35,575 nt of DNA from Chitinivibrionales bacterium (GTDB lineage: Bacteria > Fibrobacterota > Chitinivibrionia > Chitinivibrionales > WJMI01), in NCBI GenBank assembly GCA_014728015.1, contig WJMI01000064.1, positions 1-35,575 of the forward strand, read 5' to 3'. Of the stretch, positions 14,910 to 23,504 are shown one piece after another (within the stretch, counting starts at the first letter, position 1; every line of letters starts with the position of its first letter). The position numbers and the translations under genes are program-made. The notes beneath the pieces were generated by a model. The model saw nothing but the letters and a program-made list of their open reading frames with translations. It searched no databases and was not told where the DNA came from.

Positions 14910-16249
14910 TTCTCGCGGCACAGCAGGTAATTATCGGTTTGCTCGTCCTCGGCGTGCTTGTCCTGATCCATGAGTTCGGGCACTTCGCCATGGCAAAGTG
15001 GTGCGGTATCCGCGTGCTCTCGTTCTCCATCGGTTTCGGCACTCCGCTTTTGCGCAAGACAATCGGCGGCACCGAGTATCGCATCGGCGCGATACCGTTC
15101 GGCGGCTACGTGCACATGGCCGGCGAGCACCCCGAGGATGCAAAAGAGCAGGCGCCCGACGAATACACCGCCAAGCCGATATGGCAGCGCGCGCTGGTCG
15201 CGTGTGCCGGCCCCGCGGCAAACTACCTGTCGGCGCTGCTGATTCTCTGGGTTGTCTTTCTCGCCGGCGTGCAGCGGGACGTGTACCTTGATCGGCCGAT
15301 AATCGGCGCGGTCGTGGACAGCTCCGCGGCATGGGAGGCGGGCATAACCGCGGGCGACAGCATTGTCGCATTGAACGGCGAACCAGTTGCCTCGTGGGAC
15401 GACATCGAACAGCAGTTCTCCACCCCGGAACCGTCTTACGAAGTCACGGTCGTTTCGCGCGGCGAAAAGCGGACCGTTCCGCTCTCTCTCGCGACCGCCC
15501 GCGAGCTGGGTGTCCCGAAATCTCCCAGCGGGGGCATGCTCCCGCCCCTGCCCCCGCGGGTCGGCGCCGTGCAGAAGGATTCCCCGGCCGGGAGAGGGGG
15601 GGTCGAAACCGGCGACACGGTGACCGCAATCAACGATACGGCCATTCATTCCTGGTACCAGCTTTCGCAGATTGTGTCGGCATACGATTCGTCCATGGGT
15701 GCGCTGCGCGTGACCGTCGCCCGGGGGGATTCGAGCCGCACGCTCGAAATCGTGCCGGCGTACAACGACGAAGCGGAGCGGTTCCTTCTTGGCATCACGG
15801 TCGCCCAGCCGGCCTCCCGGACGGTCCGTTTCGGCCCCTTCGCGGCGGTATCGCGGGCCATGGGCCGGGCCTGGCGCTACACCACCATGATTTTCGATAT
15901 CCTCGCCAAGCTCGTGACCAAGCAGGTCTCGGCCCGCCAGCTTGCCGGACCCATAGGCATTGTTCAGATGTCGGGCGCGGCCGCGCTCGCCGGCCTGACC
16001 GCGGTGCTCAATTTCATGGCGCTCATCGGCATTAACCTCGCCGTCATCAATCTGTTCCCCCTGGTTATTACCGATGGCGGAGTGCTGCTCTTTCTGATCA
16101 TCGAAAGCATCCGCGGCAAGCCCTTGTCGGTAAAAGCGCAGTCGCTCATCAACCGCATCGCGATCGCGTTCTTCATCGCGCTGTTCCTGTTCATCTCCTT
16201 CAACGATATCCAGCGCATACCCATTCTTTTCCGCATGCTGGGCAGGTAG
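14906..16249 (+). CDS. rseP: RseP-type site-2 membrane metalloprotease
   Basis: 447 residues from the ATG at 14906, which overlaps the dxr stop; the longer track ORF is wrong. It is an intramembrane zinc protease that cleaves anti-sigma factors and signal-peptide remnants. The HExxH site is HEFGH (residues 22-26) in the first helix. Two PDZ domains follow (about 110-185 and 210-280). The second metal site is NLFPLVITDGGVLLF; most relatives have NxxPxPxLDGGH, so the Asp is kept but the surrounding Leu and His are replaced. A final helix ends the protein. Confidence 0.93.
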   Translation: MILAAQQVIIGLLVLGVLVLIHEFGHFAMAKWCGIRVLSFSIGFGTPLLRKTIGGTEYRIGAIPFGGYVHMAGEHPEDAKEQAPDEYTAKPIWQRALVACAGPAANYLSALLILWVVFLAGVQRDVYLDRPIIGAVVDSSAAWEAGITAGDSIVALNGEPVASWDDIEQQFSTPEPSYEVTVVSRGEKRTVPLSLATARELGVPKSPSGGMLPPLPPRVGAVQKDSPAGRGGVETGDTVTAINDTAIHSWYQLSQIVSAYDSSMGALRVTVARGDSSRTLEIVPAYNDEAERFLLGITVAQPASRTVRFGPFAAVSRAMGRAWRYTTMIFDILAKLVTKQVSARQLAGPIGIVQMSGAAALAGLTAVLNFMALIGINLAVINLFPLVITDGGVLLFLIIESIRGKPLSVKAQSLINRIAIAFFIALFLFISFNDIQRIPILFRMLGR

Positions 16250-16275
16250 CCTTCGGCCGCCGGCATCCCGGCCGG

Positions 16276-16304
16276 TTGCCAAAAGCGAAGCGTAATCATA
16301 TACT
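16276..16304 (+). promoter_or_regulatory. Candidate sigma70 promoter of the kinase/regulator pair
   Basis: TTGCCA (16276-16281), 17-bp spacer, TATACT (16299-16304; 5/6). It lies in the 113-bp gap between rseP and the histidine kinase gene, giving a leader of about 50 nt. Confidence 0.6.
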
Positions 16305-16362
16305 ATAACAACGGCGTTCGGTCCCGTATCATCGGGCGCGTATCACCACTCGTTGGGCAGTC

Positions 16363-17859
16363 ATGCAGATTGCGAACATACTCCTGGTCGGGGTGGCCTC
16401 TTCGCCGCTTGCCAAGCAGCTCGAACGCTACGGATACGGCGTGGTGTCGGTCCTTGACACGGCATCCATTATCAATGTCGATACGCCCTACGCGCTCATG
16501 ATTGTCGACCAGAGCCTCATGCGCGACTTCGGTCCGGATGCGGCCGAGCGGCTGTATTTCATGAACAACAGTGTCCCGACCGCGGTCCTCATTCATGATC
16601 CCGCCGCCATTCCCGACCCGCTGCATCGCATCATTCTCGACGGGACCTTCGAGCCGGTCTACGATCACGAAGTCCAGAGCGGCTTTGTGTGCAGCAAGAT
16701 AGACCGCCTGTTCATCACGTCGCAGTTCAACAAAAACCTCAAGCTGCACCAGCGGACGTTCCACGAGAAGGAGATGCTCAAGAAAGAGCTCTCGCTGCGC
16801 GAGCAGATCCTCAAGCAGGAACGGGTCATCAACACCAACATCATCGGATCAATCACCGCGGGTCTTATCATACTTGATACCGAGGGCCTGATCGTGCTGG
16901 TCAATGAGCACGGGCGCGAGCTCCTCGATCTCGGCGACATCATGGGCGCATCATACGTCCAATCCCTCCCGGGCGAGATCGCGTCTGTCGTGGAAGCCCT
17001 GTCGCGCGAAACGAGCACTACGCTCCCGCATGTGATCGAGCGATGCAAGATAGGACAGCGGTTTCTCGAGATTTCGGCGTTTCGCATGCTGGATTACCAG
17101 AACAAGCCCAGCGGCATCCTGGTGATGGTGCATGACGTGACCGATCAGGAAAACGCGAGCGTCCAGCTGTACCGCGCCGAGAAGCTCGCGACGGTGGGGA
17201 CCATGCTGTCGGGCATCGCGCACGAGCTGCGCAACCCGCTGTCGATTATCAGCGCCCGGGCACAGCGGGCCTTGGCGTCCGACAGAGACGAGCCCGCCCG
17301 CATCCGCAAAGCGTTCGAGTCCATCGAGGCCCAGGCGCAGCGATGCGCATCCATTGTCAATAACCTGCTCGATTTCACCCGGCAGACCGCCACCAAGGCG
17401 GGCTATCACAAGGTCGCCGACCTTCTCGACGAGACCCTGACCTATGTCGACTACCAGAACCTGTTTGATGATATTTCCGTGAACAAGGAATACGTCCCGG
17501 ACCTGGCGGTCTACGGCGACCGTTCCCGGTTCGTGCAGATATTCGTCAATCTCATCACCAACGCGGCCGAGGCCATGGAAGGGCGCGGGACGCTCACCAT
17601 ACGAACGCGCGCGGCCGATGCCCATCACACGCTCATCGAGATCAACGATACCGGCCCCGGCATCCCCCCCGACATTGAACCGAAAATATTCGATCCGTTC
17701 TTCACGACAAAAGAGCCGGGCAAGGGCACCGGCCTCGGCCTCGCCATTGTGTTCAAGATTGTGCAGCAGAGCGCCGGCGCTATTTCGTATACATCACGGC
17801 CGGGAAAAACGTCGTTTCGGGTCGAGCTTCCCTCGGCAAAGGAACGCACGCATGGCTGA
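16363..17859 (+). CDS. Soluble sensor histidine kinase with N-terminal receiver-like and PAS domains
   Basis: 498 residues, no membrane helix. Residues 1-120 resemble a degenerate receiver (ANILLVGVASSPLAKQLERYGY... ALMIVDQSLM, Asp49). A coiled-coil (about 120-155) leads to a PAS domain (about 155-265, NIIGSITAGLIILDTEGLIVLVN). HisKA carries H287 in GIAHELRNPLS. HATPase has the N-box NLITNAAEAM (N396/N400), DTGPGIP and GTGLGL. This is an NtrB-like orthodox kinase sensing a cytoplasmic signal. It overlaps the regulator gene by 8 bp, so they form a pair. Confidence 0.93.
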   Translation: MQIANILLVGVASSPLAKQLERYGYGVVSVLDTASIINVDTPYALMIVDQSLMRDFGPDAAERLYFMNNSVPTAVLIHDPAAIPDPLHRIILDGTFEPVYDHEVQSGFVCSKIDRLFITSQFNKNLKLHQRTFHEKEMLKKELSLREQILKQERVINTNIIGSITAGLIILDTEGLIVLVNEHGRELLDLGDIMGASYVQSLPGEIASVVEALSRETSTTLPHVIERCKIGQRFLEISAFRMLDYQNKPSGILVMVHDVTDQENASVQLYRAEKLATVGTMLSGIAHELRNPLSIISARAQRALASDRDEPARIRKAFESIEAQAQRCASIVNNLLDFTRQTATKAGYHKVADLLDETLTYVDYQNLFDDISVNKEYVPDLAVYGDRSRFVQIFVNLITNAAEAMEGRGTLTIRTRAADAHHTLIEINDTGPGIPPDIEPKIFDPFFTTKEPGKGTGLGLAIVFKIVQQSAGAISYTSRPGKTSFRVELPSAKERTHG

Positions 17860-18760
17860 ACGCATCCTGCTGGTCGATGATGAGGTTGATTTCCTCGACG
17901 TGGTGGGCGAATTCCTCGAAGACGAGGGATATGAGATGACGACCGCCGAGAACGGCCGCCAGGCGCTCGCGATTCTCGAGCGGCAGACATTCGATCTGCT
18001 TCTGTCCGACATCAACATGCCCGGCATGAAAGGGTTCGAGCTGCTGCGCGAAGCGGCCGCGCGCTATCCCGCCATGCGCCGCGCGCTGATTACCGCCTAC
18101 GACGTGCGCGATTATCTGTACATGGCAAAGAACTACGACATCGGCAACATCATTACCAAGACGACGCCGTTCAACTTCGATGAAATCCGCGTCCTGCTCC
18201 GTACCATCCTGACCGGCGACATATTCGGCCTCGGCCACTATATCAAGGGAACGATACACACGAAGACCATACGGCAGGCGGGCGAAATCGAAGATGCAGT
18301 CACGACCATCGCCGAGAGCATGGAAGAGGACGAGCATAAGAGGAAATTCAGGCAGGCGCTGGGCGAAATCGTAGTCAACGCGTTTTTCTACGGGGCCCGT
18401 GACGAGCGCGGCGATCAGAAAGACAAGTGGGAGTTCGGCGCCGAGCTGTCACCCCGGGAAGCCGTAATTGTTTCGTGGGGAAGCGATGCGGAGAAGACCG
18501 GCGCATCCGTCACCGACCAGAAAGGCCGCCTTACCAAAAAGGAAGTGCTGTATTGGCTCGAGCGCAATACGACCAAGGGCAGTGACGGCCTTTCTCTGGG
18601 CCTTCTGGACGAACACGGCAAGGGACTCTATATCGCCCGCGAAACCATCGACCGGTTCATTGTCAACGTGGAGAAAGGGAAACGCACCGAAGCGGTCATG
18701 ATTAACTACAAGCGGGGGCTGTACGACGGGCACCGGCCGCTGTGGATTCATGAAATATGA
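17852..18760 (+). CDS. Response regulator with GHKL ATPase-like output domain
   Basis: 302 residues from the ATG at 17852, 8 bp inside the end of the kinase gene; the track start is too far upstream. A complete receiver occupies residues 1-120: acidic pair D9-D10, phosphoacceptor D53 in LSDINMPG, T81 and K103. The output is not DNA-binding. Residues about 160-285 look like a histidine-kinase-type/RsbW-like ATPase: LGEIVVNAFFYGA (N-box, E172 and N176), then LLDEHGKGLYIARETIDRF (G-box region) and a final TEAVMINYKRG strand. By analogy with RsbW/SpoIIAB it could be a phosphorylation-gated protein-binding switch or kinase. The partner is unknown. Confidence 0.85.
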   Translation: MAERILLVDDEVDFLDVVGEFLEDEGYEMTTAENGRQALAILERQTFDLLLSDINMPGMKGFELLREAAARYPAMRRALITAYDVRDYLYMAKNYDIGNIITKTTPFNFDEIRVLLRTILTGDIFGLGHYIKGTIHTKTIRQAGEIEDAVTTIAESMEEDEHKRKFRQALGEIVVNAFFYGARDERGDQKDKWEFGAELSPREAVIVSWGSDAEKTGASVTDQKGRLTKKEVLYWLERNTTKGSDGLSLGLLDEHGKGLYIARETIDRFIVNVEKGKRTEAVMINYKRGLYDGHRPLWIHEI

Positions 18761-18763
18761 GAG

Positions 18764-18838
18764 AGGAAAGGGGCAAACGCCGGTTTCCGTTCATCACTCC
18801 GACACTCCGGGACTCCATTCCCCCGGCGTTCCTTTCCT
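18764..18838. repeat. Long inverted repeat between convergent genes
   Basis: AGGAAAGG + GGCA (bulge) + AACGCCGG (18764-18783) pairs with CCGGCGTT + CCTTTCCT (18823-18838) around a loop of about 39 nt. The right arm reaches the stop codon of the transporter gene. It could act as a bidirectional transcript-end structure, though it lacks T-runs. Confidence 0.5.
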
Positions 18839-20369
18839 ACTCTTCGACAACGTCTCTGATTGCCTCATGCTTCTTCTGCCACGGAAGCCCTGCCAGGCCG
18901 AAGGCGAACAGGTGCGTCACCAGGATCCATCCGACCCCGAGCACGAGAATCCCCGACACGGGGTAGCCCTCGTAGGGCTTGGCGAATTCCTGAAGCAGGC
19001 TGTTGACAATAGCGATACCTAGCGCCACGGGCGTGACAAACCGGATACAGTACATCCAGAGCCGCAGCACGACATAGTCAAACACCTTGTGCCGCCGGCC
19101 GGTCAGCCCGAGCTGGGACACGATGTGCACCTTGAGCTTGTCGGTGCGATACATCCACCCGATGATAATCGCCTCGACGATGCCCACGGTGATAAGCCCG
19201 TACTGGTTGAGGAAATGATCGACGATATCGAGCCAGAACAGCCCCGCGTGCGTCGTAAACAGCAGCGAGCCAAAAAACCCGACCACGCAGATGCGCGTGA
19301 TGATCTTCCGGCGCGATCCGGCGAATTTGTCAAGGTACGCCGCGGTAAACGCCTCGATAATCGATATGGACGATGAAATGCCGGCGATGGTCAGCAGAAA
19401 GAAAAAGAGGACGCCGAACATCTGGCCGAACGGGAGCAGGGAAATGGCCTTCGGGTATGCGACAAACGCCAGCCCGATGCCGCTGCTTACCACTTCCTGC
19501 AGGGCCACGTTCTGTTTCAGCGCCATGTACCCCAGGATACTGAACACGCCAAACCCCGCGAATACCTCGTAGAAACTGTTGGTAAAGCCCACGATAAGGG
19601 CGTTCTTGAATATGTTGGCCCGGCGCGGCAGATAAGACGCGTAGGCAATCATGATACCGAAACCCAGCGAGAGAGAAAAGAAAATCTGGCCGTAGGCCGC
19701 TATCCATACTTCCTTGTGGAATATCTTGTCGATATCGGGAGTGACATAGTGCTGTACGCCGGCCCCCGCCCCCTTGAGAAAAAGCGACCAGACGATAACC
19801 ACCACGGTCAGGCCGAACAGCACCGGCATCATTACCTTGACCGCTTTCTCGATCCCCTTCTCGATTCCCTTGAACGTGATGAACCAGTTGACGAACCACA
19901 CCGCGGCAACGGCAAGCACCACCGGCAGGCGGAACCCCTTGAGGTCCCAGACGCCCGAGGAAACACCGAGGAACCTGCCAAAGAAGAACCCGTTAGGGTC
20001 TTCGCCCCACGCGCGCGTGAGCGAGAAGAACACGTAGTTGACACACCAGCCGATTACCACGATATAGTACATCACGATGCCGAACATCACGAAGCTCACC
20101 GCCCACCAGCCCAGCCACTCCCATCGTTCATCGATAATACGGAATGCCTTCGGCGCCGATGCGACCTTCTTGTGACCGAGCGCGAATTCGAGCATGAGTA
20201 TGGGAATGCCCGCCGTGATCAGGGCCACGAGATATGGTATCAGGAACGCGCCGCCGCCGTTCTCGTAGGCAACATAGGGAAACCGCCAGATGTTTCCCAG
20301 CCCGACGGCCGAGCCGATGGCCGCCAGAAGAAACCCGATATTGCTTCGCCACTGCCCTCTCTCTTCCAT
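18837..20369 (-). CDS. Sodium-dependent transporter, neurotransmitter:sodium symporter (SNF/NSS) family
   Basis: 510 residues from the ATG at 20369, with AAGGAG 7 nt upstream. LeuT-fold secondary transporter moving amino acids or related amines with Na+. The first helix GFLLAAIGSAVGLGNIWRFPYVAYENGGGAF is the family signature, with the unwound substrate and sodium site. About 11-12 helices follow. Substrate cannot be told from sequence alone. It is third in the trxB-HDOD-transporter run, 41 nt after the HDOD gene. Confidence 0.93.
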   Translation of the reverse strand: MEERGQWRSNIGFLLAAIGSAVGLGNIWRFPYVAYENGGGAFLIPYLVALITAGIPILMLEFALGHKKVASAPKAFRIIDERWEWLGWWAVSFVMFGIVMYYIVVIGWCVNYVFFSLTRAWGEDPNGFFFGRFLGVSSGVWDLKGFRLPVVLAVAAVWFVNWFITFKGIEKGIEKAVKVMMPVLFGLTVVVIVWSLFLKGAGAGVQHYVTPDIDKIFHKEVWIAAYGQIFFSLSLGFGIMIAYASYLPRRANIFKNALIVGFTNSFYEVFAGFGVFSILGYMALKQNVALQEVVSSGIGLAFVAYPKAISLLPFGQMFGVLFFFLLTIAGISSSISIIEAFTAAYLDKFAGSRRKIITRICVVGFFGSLLFTTHAGLFWLDIVDHFLNQYGLITVGIVEAIIIGWMYRTDKLKVHIVSQLGLTGRRHKVFDYVVLRLWMYCIRFVTPVALGIAIVNSLLQEFAKPYEGYPVSGILVLGVGWILVTHLFAFGLAGLPWQKKHEAIRDVVEE

Positions 20370-20410
20370 TGCCACGCTCCTTTTGTGTGACACGTATCCC
20401 CTGCGGGCCC

Positions 20411-22264
20411 TTACTCGAGTGAGTCGGGCGCTCCGCCGATCTCCCCCCGGGCCGGAACCACCACGTGATCGAGGAACCGGTCAATCGTGTGAAGCAGCAC
20501 GTGCATGTCGAGGTGGTTGCGGTCCATGAATACGATATTCCGTTCGAGCAGGTCCTTTTTCGCGGTCTGATCCGGGAGGACATCGAGAAGAAACACTTTC
20601 AGCATTTCCCCGTTCGCTTCTTCCTGCTCATCCTCGTATATCATGAGGTCGAGCGGGGTGCCCTTCTGGGTCACGAACAGCGCCACGCGGCTGTCGCCGT
20701 ACACTTCCGGCGTGAGCTGGTGGGTGATACGCACGTTGTACCCGCTCGCGCGCAGGGCAATGGTAATAGGATGAAACGAGACGCTCTTGTCGTATACCAC
20801 GATGATATCATTGGCCGGAGAATCCGTGCGCGCCTTGGCAATCGCAAGCTCCCGCGTGGGAATATTCAGGTACCGGCATAACAGCTGGAGGTTCCGGTAG
20901 ATCGTGGACGAGAACCGTTCGCTTATCCCGTTTTCAATGCGCAGGTCCTTGAGCAGTTGCGGCGGTATCTCGCGCACGACATCGTCACAACTGTGACCGA
21001 TTCCCATCGCCTTGGCAAGCACGTTTGCCATGTATACCGAACCCTGGAGCACCCGGTCCAGCGGCCGCGGGGCCGCGAGGATTTTGTCCGCCGCGTGGTG
21101 GTTGAGGAGCGCGAGCGCGATGGCCGGGGGAAAGTTCCATTTGTTGGCGAGGAAATGGGCCAGCGTCGCGTGCGAGAACCCCATCAATGAAAACTCCGCT
21201 TCATCGAACGGCTCCATTTTTTTCGCGGCCTCTTCGAGCAAATGCATGAACACCGGCGGATAGTTGTTGTCCATCGGGATCTTGCCCAGATCATGGACCA
21301 GGCCGGAAAGGAACGCCAGCTCCGGCCGGCGGAACTCGCAGTCCATGCACAGCTTCTCGGCAATCAGTGCGGTCGCCAGCGAGTGGAGCCAGAAATCCTG
21401 GCGGGTGAACCCGTATCTCTTGTACATGTCGGGCGAAAGATCGATCAGGGCCATGCACCCCAGAAGGTTGCGGGTCTCGCGAAATCCCAGCCGCACCACC
21501 GCATCCTGTATATCGGTGACACGCTTGCCGCCGCGCTTGGCGTAGTATACCGTGTTCGCGACCCTGAGAATGGCCGCCGAGGCCGACAGGTCGGTCTTGA
21601 CACAACGGGCCAGCTCGCTGCAGCAGCTCGCATCTGATTCTATTATGTCAAGAGCCTTGATGACCGTATAGGGAAACGCCCACTGCTTGTGAAGGCCGGA
21701 TTCGATGTGCCGGAGCTTCCGGTCGACACTAGTCGCGGGATCGAACAGTTTCCGCGCCGTCTCCCTGGCATCCGGCGCCGCCTCTCCATGCGTCCCCTCC
21801 TGCGTCCCCTCGCGATCACGCTCCTTCTGGAAAAGAATCTCCCGGACCTTCTTGAGAAGCTCGGCGAAGTTGAACGGGTATTCGCGCACGTGGATAAGCC
21901 CCATATCGCTCCGGTCCGCCCGCTCGCTTTCCTGCGTGTGAAGACGCTCTATCAGCTCCCGAATACTTTTCGGTATAACGACCAGAAGGGGAATGTGCTT
22001 GGTGCGCATGGACTTGCGCATGCGCGCCGCGATCAACAGGTCTTTGGTATTGTCGGCCGTCACGTCGACAATGACCAGATCGGGCAGGAACTGATTGGCC
22101 TTTATCATGGCCAGATACGGCGTGTCCGCAAGCAGCATGCGGTAGTTGCACTGCGTGAGGCCGATAGTGAGAATGTCCCGGATACGCTCGCGCTGGGAGA
22201 ACAGCAGGATGAGCGGACCGCCGGTCCCTTTGTCGACTATGCCGGGAATGCGGGGTTCTGACAC
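20411..22264 (-). CDS. HDOD protein flanked by receiver-like domains
   Basis: 617 residues from GTG 22264, which has GGGAGG 7 nt upstream; the track ATG lies inside trxB. The N-terminal receiver-like domain (about 17-145: LILLFSQRERIRDILTIGL... LVIVDVTADN) has Asp67, but whether the full acidic pocket is present is unclear. An acidic linker (about 147-170) leads to HDOD (about 188-390), with ILRVANTVYYAK and GLVHDLGKI. A C-terminal domain (about 500-600: NDIIVVYDKSVSFHPITIALRASGYNVRI... FLLDVLPDQ) looks like a second, degenerate receiver. It is probably a signalling scaffold. Its neighbours trxB and the transporter give no clear pathway. Confidence 0.82.
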   Translation of the reverse strand: MSEPRIPGIVDKGTGGPLILLFSQRERIRDILTIGLTQCNYRMLLADTPYLAMIKANQFLPDLVIVDVTADNTKDLLIAARMRKSMRTKHIPLLVVIPKSIRELIERLHTQESERADRSDMGLIHVREYPFNFAELLKKVREILFQKERDREGTQEGTHGEAAPDARETARKLFDPATSVDRKLRHIESGLHKQWAFPYTVIKALDIIESDASCCSELARCVKTDLSASAAILRVANTVYYAKRGGKRVTDIQDAVVRLGFRETRNLLGCMALIDLSPDMYKRYGFTRQDFWLHSLATALIAEKLCMDCEFRRPELAFLSGLVHDLGKIPMDNNYPPVFMHLLEEAAKKMEPFDEAEFSLMGFSHATLAHFLANKWNFPPAIALALLNHHAADKILAAPRPLDRVLQGSVYMANVLAKAMGIGHSCDDVVREIPPQLLKDLRIENGISERFSSTIYRNLQLLCRYLNIPTRELAIAKARTDSPANDIIVVYDKSVSFHPITIALRASGYNVRITHQLTPEVYGDSRVALFVTQKGTPLDLMIYEDEQEEANGEMLKVFLLDVLPDQTAKKDLLERNIVFMDRNHLDMHVLLHTIDRFLDHVVVPARGEIGGAPDSLE

Positions 22265-22289
22265 GCCCTGACCTCCCCTTTGCAACGAT

Positions 22290-23231
22290 TCAGGATTGTT
22301 CCGCAAGCCACCGCTCGGCTTCAATAGCAGCCATGCACCCGGTACCCGCCGCGGTCACCGCCTGCCTGAATTTGGCATCCTGCACATCGCCTGCCGCGAA
22401 AACACCCTCAACCGACGTGACCGTGGAGTCGGCTTGGGTTATCAGATAGCCGTTTTCCGTGGTCGCCAGTTGGCCCTTGAGAAACGCGGTGTTGGGAACG
22501 TGCCCGATAGCCTCGAACGCTCCGGACACCTCCAGCTCCGAAATCTCCCCGCTTTGCGTGTCCTTGAGCTTCAGCTTCTGCAAAACAGCATCCCCCAGGA
22601 ACTCCTCCACGACCTTGTTCCACAGGATTTCTATTTTGGGATGCTCCATGGCCCGCTTCTGCATGATCTTGCTTGCCCGAAGCTCATCACGGCGGTGTAT
22701 CATGTACACCCGCGACCCGAACTGCGTCAAGTGCACCGCCTCCTCCACCGCGCTGTCCCCCCCGCCGACAACGGCCAGGGGCTTGTTCCGGAAAATCGGC
22801 AGTGCGCCGTCACATACCGCGCACGCGGAAATCCCCTTGCCCCAGAGACTTTTCTCCGTGTCCAGGGGAAGCCGCCGGGCAACGGCACCCGTGGCAATAA
22901 TCAGCGCCTCCGCCTCCTTCGTCCTGCCGCTCATACTCCTTACGACAAACGGGCGGCGGCCCAGGTCCACCTCGACCACGTCTTCCATGATCATTTCTGC
23001 GCCGAAACGAGCAGCCTGTTCTTTCATCTCTGCCATCAGTTGCTGGCCGTCAATCCCGTCTTTGAACCCGGGGTAATTTTCCACCAGGCCCGTGGTCATG
23101 AGCTGACCGCCGGGCATCCCGCCCATCTGGAACCCCTCGAATACCACGGGAGCGAGATTTGCCCGGGCAGTATATATAGCGGCAGTCAAACCTGCCGGAC
23201 CGGAACCGATAATAATGACATTCTGCGGCAT
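22290..23231 (-). CDS. trxB: Thioredoxin reductase
   Basis: 313 residues from the ATG at 23231, preferred over the upstream TTG. FAD- and NADPH-dependent flavoenzyme that reduces thioredoxin. FAD site [18 protein letters not shown], redox pair CAVC in [17 protein letters not shown] site [15 protein letters not shown] with HRRDELRAS, and the closing [10 protein letters not shown] are all intact. A GAGGGAG purine run precedes the ATG. Thioredoxin itself is not nearby. It is first in the minus-strand trxB-HDOD-transporter run. Confidence 0.96.
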   Translation of the reverse strand: MPQNVIIIGSGPAGLTAAIYTARANLAPVVFEGFQMGGMPGGQLMTTGLVENYPGFKDGIDGQQLMAEMKEQAARFGAEMIMEDVVEVDLGRRPFVVRSMSGRTKEAEALIIATGAVARRLPLDTEKSLWGKGISACAVCDGALPIFRNKPLAVVGGGDSAVEEAVHLTQFGSRVYMIHRRDELRASKIMQKRAMEHPKIEILWNKVVEEFLGDAVLQKLKLKDTQSGEISELEVSGAFEAIGHVPNTAFLKGQLATTENGYLITQADSTVTSVEGVFAAGDVQDAKFRQAVTAAGTGCMAAIEAERWLAEQS

Positions 23232-23340
23232 GAGCACTCCCTCGTTCAACAGATTGATATCGCGCTATTGCTCGCGGAGAAGCAAAATAGTACCATGTCT
23301 GTCCGCCACATAAGGACTTTTTCCCCTTGAAGAGGCCGAC

Positions 23341-23369
23341 TTGAAAATCACCTCCCGTGGGGGTATAAT
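23341..23369 (+). promoter_or_regulatory. Strong sigma70 promoter of the large secreted protein
   Basis: TTGAAA (23341-23346), exactly 17 bp, then a perfect TATAAT (23364-23369). The start would be near 23376, giving a leader of about 130 nt before the ATG at 23505. Confidence 0.8.
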
Positions 23370-23504
23370 TAAGGAGTCGTGGAACCGGGTCGGCCGTGCT
23401 CTTTCTGTCTTCCGTGACACCCATCACAGACACATCCCCCCTTCAGCCGTATACTATACGGATGGGGCACACGCGCGGCCGTTCCACTCGTCAGGAGCAC
23501 CATA

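Noticed and set aside
14888-16282. 464-residue minus-strand ORF
   Set aside because: Shadow of rseP; no family features.
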